Origin: Collybiopsis luxurians FD-317 M1
Taxonomy: Eukaryota; Basidiomycota; Agaricomycetes; Agaricales; Omphalotaceae
Direction of reading: 5' to 3'
Length of the DNA stretch: 64,000 bases
Assembly: GCA_000827265.1 (NCBI GenBank)
Contig: KN834756.1
Location: forward strand, 670,746 to 734,745
In this document: positions 22,122 to 32,900 of the stretch, in pieces
How positions within the stretch are numbered: position 1 is the first letter of the stretch
How the letters are laid out: every line of letters begins with the position of its first letter
Program-made: the position numbers and the translations under genes
The notes under the pieces: generated by a model
Databases searched by the model: none
Told to the model about the DNA's origin: nothing
What the model saw: the letters and a program-made list of their open reading frames with translations, nothing else

Positions 22122-24598
22122 TGGAAGATGGTGAACGTAAGAAGAAAGGAGCCGAAAGAACCCAAGTGTGAAATTTCGTCTCTTTAAGTGTTCTTGACGG
22201 TCTGAATAGAAGAAAGAGCTAAAATTGGTTCAAAATTGAAATAACTCTGTGAATGATGTTATCATCGCCAGCCATATGGTCACAGCGACCTCGAGACGAA
22301 TTTTGAGAGCCAGTCCTTCGACCACATGATAGCTTCTGTATGCAATTCCAAGAATGAACTTGTATGAGCTGTCGAGGTTGGCGGGACTGTAAGGCGTGTA
22401 GGGTGCCTCAGATAGAGCAACGTGAGCATCCTCGTCGCTCAAAAGCCGTTCAAAACTCGTTGGGGTTTCCTTCTAAATTTTTCCCAATCATCGGCAGGTA
22501 TAAAGTGAATTTTCCTTCATTTCGAGCTCAATAGCTTAGGCCCTGCAAGTTGTAAGGTTCGTTGACATTAACAGGTGTTACGAAAAGCAGTACTGTGTAT
22601 CGCCTGGCCTGCGTGATCGTCGTTCAGGAAACATTTGATGCCGGGATGTTGAGCGTTGAGCGCTTGAAGTGGCGCCCAGCTGTCCGAGGTGGCGCGGGTA
22701 AAAAAGGAAATTTTACCATCATGGCGTCGACGCCATACAGAAGGTACGGTGTCCAGACAATTTTCATGCTTATGCCGGAATATTACGCCCCTAGTTGAGA
22801 GGACTCTTCCGCTAGTATAGGCAGGAGCGGAGTAGCTTACACAAATTTCTCAATAGATCACAGTTACGGTGACACCGGGGAAGACCCAAGTACTATGGCA
22901 GTGACACAAGCGCTTAGTGAATCTCACAGAATGTACGATAGCGGTGATTCTTTGCCCCAGTGCGGGGATATCAGAACATTCTTCTTTCCTCTAATTGTTC
23001 TTACCTTCAGCTCGCTGAAATGCACAATTGCAAGTACAGGAAATAGAAAGCCGGTTACATCCATGTCCGACTACGTATTGGCAGCTGCACTCAGAGTTTA
23101 CCCAGGGGAGACAAATATCCGGCTGGAGATAAATACTGCCTCCGACAACTAAAATTTACGTCGAAGACGTTATTCACGGCTTGATACAAGCCAATACAGA
23201 TCAATTTCGAAAGTGAGAAACAAGCTTTCTGCCAGGTACTCTTCTCCCATCCCCTACTTAACGACTGTGTCCACGAACTCTTGGCACATTAACACCTTAT
23301 GAAATGAGGACCTCCTCATAGAATATTCTCGGGAAAACGGATAGCTTTTTTGGCTGTTCGTATCCATTCAAAAACACTACAGCTTTTTTTACAACAGCTC
23401 GTGGCATCAATCAGCGCTAAGCTCAAGCTATATAAATATGTTCCGAGAGTCGTAGGTCCCATCCCATCCTCCTCACCCCTCATCGGAATTGCCATAAAGA
23501 CCTTCCTCTTTTTTTCGGACTCATTTACTTGGCAATCCTCCATTGGCCCGAAACCACAGGGCGCGCACTCAAAACTTTGAGTGCGCGCAGTGGTGACAGA
23601 GGAGGACCTCAGTACCACCGAGGTCACTGAGGCTTGTTCGAACCCAGACCGGTAAATCGTTATCCATTTCCCACATCCTGGGCTTTCCTCATGTCCTCGC
23701 TGTCATCCTCTACGTAGGGAGACTTCCTCAACAGGTCGAATCACATCTCCATCTCCGGGGGAAATGTGAGCAGTGTTGGCGGTGATCACCATTCAGCAGT
23801 ACCTATGCACACCATCACAACTTGAACAATATTTACAACGACGATGTCCACGCAGTCGGTGTCAACAGTCCAGAACAACCACGATGTCACCTTCAACAAT
23901 CATCTTAATCTTCATCTCGGGACCTGTTCCAGAACCTTGACCTCAGCTATGGTGGTTTCCTTCTCGATTATGTGAGTAGGAGACTTTCAATTTATGCTGG
24001 CTTGTCCCCTTGAGCGTTCAATCAAGCTAAATTAATTGTTCCTCTCTGTCAGTGGTTTATTTTGGCGTGGGGATACTAGGATCTTGAGTCATCCTCACCA
24101 CACCGCTCCATTCAACATTCACTTTCCATGATTTCACTTCTCTTCCTTGCATATTTTTCCAATTGCCGGTTCAAAACGTGCCGCCTCCGTACCGGTAATG
24201 TGGTGGTTTTAGGGTGATGCAGGTCGTATCCCTGTTCCCAGTCATTCAACTGCAACCGTGTACACCTCTACCCCACTGTTGATTGCCCATTTACATGTCA
24301 TCTTTTTCCTGTAGTCTCAGACGCACCGCTTTTTTTATCTATTTGAATTCTTGTCCGTGGGTTTTCAGATGGTGGTGGTTTTAGGGGGATGTCGTATGCG
24401 TATGCGTTTGCGTATTCCGCAAACTCGCATTCTGAGTTCCCGTTTAACCCTCACCGAATACCCTATTTGTACATGTACATTATTGTTGTAGATAGATGCT
24501 CATTTTCCTTCTGCGAAGGAATTCGATGCTACACAAAAATGAAAATGGAAATGAGCATTTAATTTGGTGATTAAGTTATCGCAGTCAACAATCAATGG
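22122..24598. other. long spacer, no secure gene
   Basis: No gene I can support in about 2.5 kb. It contains a perfect palindrome (23561-23588), a dyad-rich stretch just after it, and two similar GGTGGTTTTAGGG.GATG segments (about 24200-24220 and 24371-24395) that may be remains of a repeat. Short frames at 22562-22798 and 22895-23152 lack any family signal. Confidence 0.4.
23561..23588. repeat. perfect palindrome, 13-bp arms
   Basis: GCGCGCACTCAAA is followed after two bases (AC) by its exact reverse complement. The two-base spacer makes it a cruciform-type palindrome more than an RNA hairpin. The next 45 bases hold further dyads (GGACCTCA / CGAGGTCA). Confidence 0.9.
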
Positions 24599-25240
24599 CT
24601 ATAACCCCACATTTGGGAGAGGTAAACCCAGCCTGGAAGCTTCTATCCTTTTCTCCTTTGCCCTCTTCTCAACCGCCTCAAGATCAGGACAGGATCTGAA
24701 GGACATCTTTTTACCAGGATGTCGCTTGTAGAACGGCCAATCATCTTCCCAAGGATCTGTAACAATGATCCACTTGCCAGAAAGAGTCCATCTTTTCTCA
24801 GCCTCTCAAGGAGAGAACGATCCTCTTCCCTCATATCCAAGTCTTTATAGCCGTTCCAAGATCTCAGTGTTACTCCGCCATAGTCGTGAAACGAGAAAGC
24901 AGACGCTGTCGCCCCACTTCTCCGGAGTTAACTGGTAAAATTGAATTAAGGGGTATGATGACTATGAATCAAAAGGCAGCACTTCCAGAAACCGAGAAAT
25001 AACATTACCTTTGGATACATGAAATACATGACTTGATGCCGTTTGAAAGGGGGCGGGGCATTCGCCTCGTTGCGGATTTCCCTGAAGGTAAGGATATATA
25101 TTATTATAATATTATTATGAGCGAATATGCGTGACCTAGGAAGCTCGGTAGGTTGACAACATCGGTGCTTTTTGAACCATTGGAAGGCGCTTTCGCGAGT
25201 GATTATCCACCCGCCGGCATTCAGCATTGGAAGTCCTTAG
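24599..25240 (-). pseudogene. decayed tandem copy 1 of an unrecognised gene
   Basis: Minus-strand pieces read MLNAGGWIITRESAFQWFKK, EIRNEANAPPPFKRHQVMYF, LTPEKWGDSVCFLVSRLW, DMREEDRSLLERLRKDGLFL and KWIIVTDPWEDDWPFYKRHP, ending at a TAG at 24599-24601. The same order is found in the copy at 25606-26930. Here the frame breaks by one base between RKDGLFL and KWIIVTDP (about 24785), where copy 2 reads through. An AT-rich insert (TAATAATATTAT..., about 25098-25122) also interrupts the segment that in copy 2 reads HIRSRVLKFWNLRTEAN. I do not recognise the family. Confidence 0.55.
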
Positions 25241-25605
25241 TCTGAGCTCTAGGAGACTATTGAAAAAGAGCAGGTGGATGAAGTGAAGAACATTACGCGA
25301 TAAGATTCGTGTAAAATCTCATGACAAGACAAGAAGAACTCAACGTGAAGGTTTGGCGAAGGTCCCGTTTCGAGATCATCAGAGTACGATCCACGGAACT
25401 AAGGTCCCTCAAGTTATGTGATTATTAGCAAGCAATGCTTGAAGTGAACCTCTTTTATCCGACTCGGAAAGAACCAACTCGTTTTGCGATAACAGCACAA
25501 TAGTAGACTTTGTGTCGTCCAAGTGTCACGAAGACATATTCCAAGCTCGACGATAATCTACTTATAATCCATGAATCCGTTGAAGTACGAAGGAGAAAAA
25601 AAAAA
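25241..25605. other. spacer between the two decayed copies
   Basis: About 365 bases; no frame of interest. It should contain whatever promoter copy 1 once had. Confidence 0.4.
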
Positions 25606-26930
25606 TTAACCAACGACGACCACCTTCCAGAGATACACCCAATCTGATCGCCTCCATCTTCTTCTCCTTCACCCTCCTCTCAATCTGCATAACATCAGGA
25701 TCAGGACGACACCGTTTACCAGGATGCCTGTTATAAAACGACCAGTCATCTGCCCAAGGATCTGTAACAGTGATCCACTCGCCAAGAACGAGACCACCAT
25801 TCTCGACACTCTCAAAGAGAGCATGATCCTGTTCCCTGATATCTAACTCCTTGTAATGATCCCAAGTTTCGGTACTGGTCTGGTACAGCCGAGAAACAAG
25901 GAAACAAAGGCTATCGCCGGATTCTCGAGTGAGCTACATGCAGCAGGTCATCAGTCCTCAATTTAACTAGGCGTTCGGGATGACGGCAATCTAGAAAGAG
26001 CAGTACTGTACCGTTGGATAAATGAAATATGTGACTTGATGGTGCCTAAAAAAGGAGGTAGTATATTTGCTTCAGTGCGAAGATTCCAGAATTTAAGGAC
26101 GCGTGAGCGAATATGTGGGGAATGAGGTAGGTGGGCGAGGTCAACGGTGTCGCCGTACTGGTCAAACTTGGAAAGCAGCCTCACGAGATATTATCGGACC
26201 TCCGGCTTTCAGCATCAGGTGGGGGGAGGCTAGCGGCCGTGATGGTCAGAAATTTATTAACGTGATAAATCTATCCGAAACCCCATAAAGTAAGAAAGTA
26301 AAAGAGGCTATGGGGGGATGTTTTCGTCTAGCCTTGACGGCTTGACTAGGCAGATGATGTTTTGAGAACTACTCACGTCACTTTTGGGACATATGTCCAT
26401 ATTTGTCGCACTTACTGGTCCCGGAGGCATCTCTGAATACGAGGCTGTCGCGCTTCAACGATAGCGAGCACGTTCTCATCCTGAATGCGTTATAGGGATG
26501 GAAATTACATGATAGATAGGGATCCAGATAATTTAACAATACATTACACAAGTACCGAATAAGAGCATCGTAATCTGCAGATACCCTCTATTTAGTTCGT
26601 CGTAAAGGTCGTGAATTCGCATCGGAACTCACCAGACAGTTGATATCAATACTATTCCTCTCGAAAGTTTTCATCCAGCCCCAAGGCTCAAGCAGACTGA
26701 AGTTTCATTGGAGGATGTGATTCCGGTTGAACTGCGACTTTATTATGATCTCCGAGCAGCGGTCTCCGTTCAGCAGCCAGTCCCGACTGACCTTGCTGAG
26801 TCTGAGCTTCCAAGTCGTCATCCGCGGCTCTTTGATCCTGTATACGAGGATCTCGTCGTTTGAAAGAGCATCCGCAGCTACACGAACAGCATCGTTCCCA
26901 GCAAAAACACCAAGGGTGTCCTGCTCGCAA
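25606..26930 (-). pseudogene. decayed tandem copy 2 of the same unrecognised gene
   Basis: Longer copy. From the 5' side: a Cys-rich and acidic leader (26930-26688) including AAERRPLLGDHNKVAVQPES, then SLLEPWGWMKTFERNSIDIN (before a GTGAGT donor near 26629), DENVLAIVEARQPRIQRCLR (GTAAGT donor near 26415), FDQYGDTVDLAHLPHSPHIR, HHQVTYFIYPT, LTRESGDSLCFLVSRLYQTS, HALFESVENGGLVLGEWITV and ADDWSFYNRHPGKRCRPDPD, ending at TAA 25606-25608. Two joins break frame: REAAFQ to FDQYGD (about 26180) and PPF to HHQVTY (about 26045, an extra two bases against copy 1). The GEWITVTDPW segment is intact, unlike copy 1. Each copy carries lesions the other lacks. Missed introns remain possible for the 5' half. 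Confidence 0.5.
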
Positions 26931-27159
26931 AACGGTGGTTCAAGTGATGGTCAAAATCACAATAAATAGCAATTACGTACGGACAGAATTACAGTCGAAA
27001 CAAAACCCAGCAAGTACTTCGCAGCACGCAGCGATGCAGAACCCACAAACATCTTCACAGCCTGGCATTTCCTTCGGTCCCAATTTCGTGAATTATACCC
27101 AGCTGAGGTGCAGTCGTTCGATATGATCAGTTCAGGTATGGATTGGTTCGTGAATCTGA
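26931..27159. other. short spacer
   Basis: Upstream flank of decayed copy 2 meeting the flank of the monooxygenase pseudogene; nothing recognised. Confidence 0.4.
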
Positions 27160-29470
27160 CGTCGAAAGAGAGAAGAATCTACGAATATCGAGCTCTGCTG
27201 TTCGCTGTGCTCGTCGTCACAGCGGTAAGAGCAGGCAGGCGCCCATTTACTGAATTAGGCGCTAATTATTTGTTCCCGTTGGCTTCCCGGAAAGCCATAT
27301 GAAAGTTGATTACATTGCCCCACCTCCGTTCAGTTCATATTATTAGCAACAGCCATTAGACGTCTGAACAATAATTGGATAAGATTACTCATCGCCAAAC
27401 GCGTCTTCCAAGCAGCGAATTTGACAAATCCGCGTCAGAGACTTCATCTCTGACCCGTACCTACCCAAAAGCTGCCCGCGTCGACGAGCATCGGGACAGT
27501 CCTAAAACGTCGCGGTGGATGGAGCGTCTATCGAGTAGGGAAGCTGCATCAATTTGGGATCAATTGTCCTCGGATGCAAGGCTGCACAGGACATTGCTGC
27601 ATATCTCGCAAACGACGGTCATCATAGGTACGTGTGTAACGCATTTATAGCGTCTTCTAGTCAACTTTTAGATCGAATTCGGAAAAGTCAGTCAGTCTAG
27701 AAGTTTGTGCGCGTTACCTTACATTCAGAATGCTATCGAATCACCACTCCGTAAATGACTCCCCTCTTCTAAACCCCGTCGCATCATCTTCTAATTCAAT
27801 CCCTCCCTCCTTCCTCTCTCACAGTTCAAGACTTTTCGGATCCCCTCTACTTCCTCACTTCACCTTTGCCAGGATCCTGTTCGGAGTTCGCAGGTGAATG
27901 ATGAAGGCAACAGCTTTCATGGACTTGCAAATCAGGGAAACATCCGCATTGAGGCTCCGGTGAGGGCTATAGCTCTCGGAGAAGATGGACGATCAGTCTG
28001 TTGGAGTAACGGTAAAATAATCAAAGCGTCTGCGATTGTGCTTGCGACGGGATACGAGTCTTAGAAGGATTTGTTCGATGGCACCTATGTTTCTTAGTGC
28101 GTTCGCCTCGCTCACTGGCATCCTTAATCTAGTTCAAACAATCAACTGAATTGGTCCTGTAAAAAACCCTCCGCAATACGTATCCCTGGCTGCATGTGAT
28201 GAACAGTGACTCGGAAATGGATATACTTTGTTGAGAAATCCGCCTTCTGCTCCTGTATCAGTTGTCTCTTATCGGTCGCATGATTCTGTTGCAGTATTCA
28301 TTGCTTTTTTTACCTATTTTTCCAGAACAAACCAACTGTGGATGAAGATTGGGGAATTGTCCCAGCGAGGTGTATATTTAAGAGAGGTCTCCAGGGTCGT
28401 TATGAGTCTTGTGTGTCGTCTTGAGCAACTCTCGTCAATCTAACTCTCTGTTAGGACCTTTACTACCTTTGTTGTTAGAAGCTTGTAGCAGGTTCAATGA
28501 ATAGAAAGTATTTTATTATACCACAGCCGAGACAGAATATGCGATGGGGAGTCGCTACGTATGACAGGTGAACAAGTCCTGTACGGTTTTGGTGTTGGAT
28601 GTGGAGGAATGATCCTCGAGTGTCGAATAATAAATCTAGTAGCTCGGTGCAACTAGAAATAGTATATTGAAAGAACTCGTTAAGATGGTATTAACGAGGG
28701 TTGACTCGGGAGGTTCGTGACTCGGTGTCCGTTTACCCTACGAGATGGAATATTCGAAAGGCTACGGCAGTCAAATAGTCTTGTCGATCAGTTTGACAAG
28801 TGAGAAGTGGATATGCCAGTGACTCGGTGTCAATGGGGTTTGCTCGACTCAGTGTTAAGCAGAATAATATTATAGACTAGTGAACAAGAGAACAGAAACA
28901 ACGCAGATCAAGATAGTTCAGGTAATAACAGCATTATCATGAGAGATGTAGGTACAAGGCTTTTATACTCTGCGGGAAGACATGTGGCCTTGTGAATAGA
29001 AGTTTGAAATGAGCAACTGGTTAGTTCGCCTCGCGAAACGCATGTCGGATTTGGAGAGCCGAATGAATTGGTAGGACTATTATCGAGTCGTGTGGTGAGT
29101 GCACTGTTTGGAAAGAGCGGAAAAAATAGCGTAGGGCATAACACTCTCATGATTAAGGACTTAATGCACGATGGCTATGTCTTTGAAACCACTGCCCATT
29201 GCATCTCTTCATACCTCCTGGCTTGAGCACACTTTCCTGTTATTACGGTCCACAGTCAAGAACCAATCAAGGATACAGATCATTCATCTTCATGGTCAAT
29301 AAAAAGGTACCCTCATACATTAAGTTGGACAAATGGGAATTACAGTGGTAGAATTTGATTTTGGAGGTGAGGATCTTCATAATTGCTTACCAATCTTTAT
29401 CTTTTTTTGGAGCTGCAGCAATACTAGACAATGGTAAGTTATTCCAAATCAGAAGACTATATTCCACAGA
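27160..29470 (+). pseudogene. flavin-containing monooxygenase pseudogene
   Basis: Diverged copy of the intact monooxygenase at 36136-38628 and of its promoter. 27160-27440 aligns with 35580-35890 (shared CGCCAAACGCGTCTTCCA). At about 27440 it jumps to the equivalent of 36920, so roughly 780 bases coding for the N-terminal FAD-binding half are missing. The rest aligns in order (LPKAAR-like start, the GNIRIEAPVRAIALGEDGRS block near 27935-28005, RNPPSAPVSVVSYRS near 28235, and the final exon near 29165-29380), with stops such as the TAG in CGAGTCTTAGAAGG at 28058. A 695-base solo LTR sits inside it at 28449-29143. Not functional. Confidence 0.88.
28449..29143. mobile_element. solo LTR of a retrotransposon (TG...CA, 5-bp target duplication)
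   Basis: Comparison with the intact paralogue shows 38164 CTCTTATGACCAAG as the uninterrupted form, whereas the pseudogene reads CTCTC, then 695 extra bases, then CTCTCATGATTAAGG. The insert begins TGTTAGGACC and ends GGGCATAACA, so its termini are the inverted TGTTA/TAACA of Ty1-copia-type LTRs, and CTCTC (28444-28448 and 29144-29148) is the target-site duplication. No internal gag-pol sequence is present, so a full element was removed by LTR-LTR recombination. Superfamily call is from the ends and size only. Confidence 0.9.
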
Positions 29471-29910
29471 ATTATGCAAGAATTATGTGTAAAAGTAAAT
29501 AACAGTCAAAAACTTATTCTCATTCAACTGTAATTACATACCTGCATTAATCATAATATTCAATGGCTCTCCATATTAATTACTTATTTCATCCAAGTGT
29601 TTGGTGCCACTAATATACTGTAAGTACACTCACACTACCAATGTTGTAGCAGTATTGGTAATATGGTATATAGCCATGAAGCAATGAATGAAGCTGGGTA
29701 GGAATAATTTTAACAATCAAGAATTAAAAATTAAGCAGCTGGGTTTTTGTGTACCCGATCAGTGATTGGCTCACTAATGATCAATGCAAGATGCCCAATT
29801 GCATGGAATACACAACCACAAAAACTCGGCATTCCATTACATTCTATGAACTTGTAATCAAGAATCAAAAATTCAATTTCTGGGTTTATTTCTGCCATTT
29901 TAAGTTGAGC
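29471..29910. other. AT-rich spacer with a tandem direct repeat
   Basis: Strongly AT-rich sequence downstream of NLR1. A unit of about 135 bases is repeated imperfectly at about 29719-29855 and 29856-29985 (shared AATGATCAATNCAANNTGCC and AAGAATNAAAAATTNA), the second unit running into the last codons of NLR1. Confidence 0.55.
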
Positions 29911-32900
29911 TTAATGATCAATACAACTTGCCCAATTGTTTCCATATACACAATTGCGGAAAGATAATTTGGTATATGCATTGTGTGTGATGATGCAAGT
30001 TGTGTGAGGTGTCCATAAGAAGCGGCGGTAAAGTGGAGATATCCAAACAATGGGAAAGGGGACATTGGAAAATTCAATCCATCCATTGGCATTTAAAGTC
30101 CATCCTAGATGATCTATGGTATGAGACATATTACTGATGAGAAAGAGTTGGGTCTTTGGGGAGAAGGTTGATAGCTCACTTTGGGAATTTTCTGAAAAAT
30201 CATGGTCCTGTGTGGAGTTGCCTACTAACTGGGGGCCAGCACCGCCATGCAAAACTTTGATACTGTCCAACTGTGCATTTGCAAAATCCCAAATTCTTAG
30301 TGTGGCATCATTAGAACCTGACACAATTCTAGTTCCATCAGGGGAAACTGCTATGGAGGTTACATATGCTTCATGACCCCAAAAACACTCCAATTGTGTA
30401 CCTGTATTGGCATCCCAGATTCTGACTGTTCTATCATCAGAGCCTGACACAATTCTTGTTCCATCTGGAGAAAATGCCACTGATGTTACATAGTTTTCAT
30501 GACCCTTTAGAGAGAACTCCAGCTTGGCCTCTACTCCTGCTTTTACATGATAACTATGAGTTTCTAAAGATTTCCTTAATCCCATATCCTTGGTGGCAAC
30601 ATCCCAGGGTATTGTTTGATTATCCTGAGAGAAAGACATAATTCCGCTTCCATCAGCAGAGAAAGCAACTGAAAACACAGATTCTCTGGAGTCTTGCAAC
30701 AGAGGGTACCCCAAGAAAAGACCTGTAGTGGATTTCCAGACTCCCACAGTCCCATCCCGGGAGCCAGATACAATTTTGGCTCCATCAAAAGAAAAACTTA
30801 CAGAAGTTACCTTATCTTGGTGCCCTTGAAGTGAAAACTTCAACTGTCTTGTAATAGCATCCCAGATTATCACTGTTCCATGATCAGAGCCTGACACAAT
30901 TCTGGTTCCATCGGGAGAAAAAGCTACTGATGTTACTGAATCTTTATGGCCCTGCAGAGAATATCCCAACTGTGTGCCAGTAATGGCATCCCAGATTCTC
31001 ACTGTTCTATCATCAGAGCCTGATACAACCCTGGTTCCATCTGGAGAAAATGCCACTGACATTATTGGCTTTTCATGTCCCTTCAGAGAGTGACCCAACT
31101 GAGCACCAGTAGTGGTATTCCAAATTCTAGCTGTTCTATCCCGAGAGCCTGACACAATTTTGGTTCCATTAGGAGAAAAAGCAACTGACATTACCCAATC
31201 TTCATGGCCCTGTAAGGGATGCCCCAATTGTACCCCTCTAGCTGAATCCCAAACTCTCACAGTTTTATCCCTAGAGCCAGACACAATTCTGGTTCCATCA
31301 TGAGAGAATGCCACTGCAGGTACTAGTTTCTCATGTCCTTGCAAAGAATCCCCAACTTGTTGACCTGTAGTGGAATTCAAAATTTTCAGTGTGTAATCTG
31401 AAAAGCTTAACACACATCTGGTTGTATCATAAGAAAATGCCACTGAGGTTGGTTTTGTCAAGAAATTCAACTGGGTAAATTTAGGAAAGACATTCCAGAT
31501 CTTTAATTGAAAATCTTGAGAGCCTGACACAATTCTAGTCCCATTGGGAGAAAATGCCACTGAAGTCACCAAGTTTGAATGACCTTGCAAAATACATAGC
31601 TTTCTACCTGTAGAGAAATCCCATATTCTCAGGGAAGCATCTTCAGAACCAGACACGATTTCACTTCCACCTCAAGAAAATACAACTGAAGTCACTGCGG
31701 CTTCATGTCCTTGCAGAGGATCCCTTAACTGTATACCTGTGGCAGCATCCCAAATCCTTACTGTTGCATCCCTGGAGCCTGACACAATTTTGGTTCCATC
31801 AGGTGAAAAAGCCACTGCGCTTACTGAATCTTCATGGCCCTGCAGAGCATGTCCCAACTGAATACCTGTAGTGGTATCCCAGAGTCTCACAGTTTTATCA
31901 TCAGAGCCTGACACAATTCTGGCCCCATCAGGAGAGAATGCCACTGAATTTATTGGTTCTTCATGGCCCTGCAGAGAATTTCCCAACTGTGTACCAGTAA
32001 TGGCATCCCAGATCCTCAGTGTGTTATCATCAGAAGCTGATACAATTTGGTTTCCATTAGGAGAAAAGGCCACTGAAGTTATTCTCCACAGAGAGTCACC
32101 TCCTCTAGTAGCATCCCAGATTCTCAATGTCTTGTCCCAAGACCCTGACACAATTCTGGTTCCATCAAGAGAAAATGCTACTGAAGTTACTGATCCTTCA
32201 TGGTCTTGTAAGGGATCCCCTAATTGTGCTCCTGTTATAGCATCCCAAACTGTCACCGCTCCATCCCAAGAGCCTGATACAATTCTGGTTCCATCAGGAG
32301 AATATGACACTGATCTTATACCATTGTTACACCCTTGCAGAGATTGCCTGATTTTTTTATATGTCCTAGTGTCCCATATTTGGAATGTTCTATCATCAGA
32401 GCCTGATACAATCTTTGATCCATTAGGGGAGAATGCCACTGAAGTCACTACTTCATGGTGGCCTTGGAGAGAATTACCTATCTGAACACCTGAATCAGCA
32501 TCCCAGATTCTCACTGTTTTATCCCAAGAGCCTGACACTATTCTGGTTCCATCGGCTGAGAAAGCCACTGAAGTTACTGGTTTCTTATGACCCTGCAAAG
32601 AGTCACCCAACTGTACACCAGTAGAGGCATCCCAGATTCTCAATGTTCTATCCCAGGAACCCAACACAATTCTGGCCCCATGAGGAGCAAATGCCACTGA
32701 ACTTACTACATCTTTAAACTCCTGTATAACAATTAATTGTACACCAGTAATGGCATCCCAAATTCTTAGTGTCCTATCATGGGACCCTGATGCAATTCTG
32801 GTTCCATCAGGAGAAAATGCCACTGAATTTACTTCTTTTTCATGTCCCCGCAATGAATCCCCTAATTGAGCACCTGTTTGAGCATCCCAGATTCTCACCA

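Noticed and set aside
24490..24560. Inverted repeat around ATGCTCATTTTCC / GGAAATGAGCAT
   Set aside because: Imperfect and short, with no target duplication or partner end, so not called a mobile element.
26727..27126. Plus-strand frames opposite the decayed copy 2 leader
   Set aside because: They overlap the minus-strand reading, which has splice donors and a conserved-looking acidic leader.
31871..32485. Plus-strand open frame of 204 codons
   Set aside because: It is the reverse-complement shadow of the NLR1 WD40 repeats, whose repetitive codons leave the opposite strand open.
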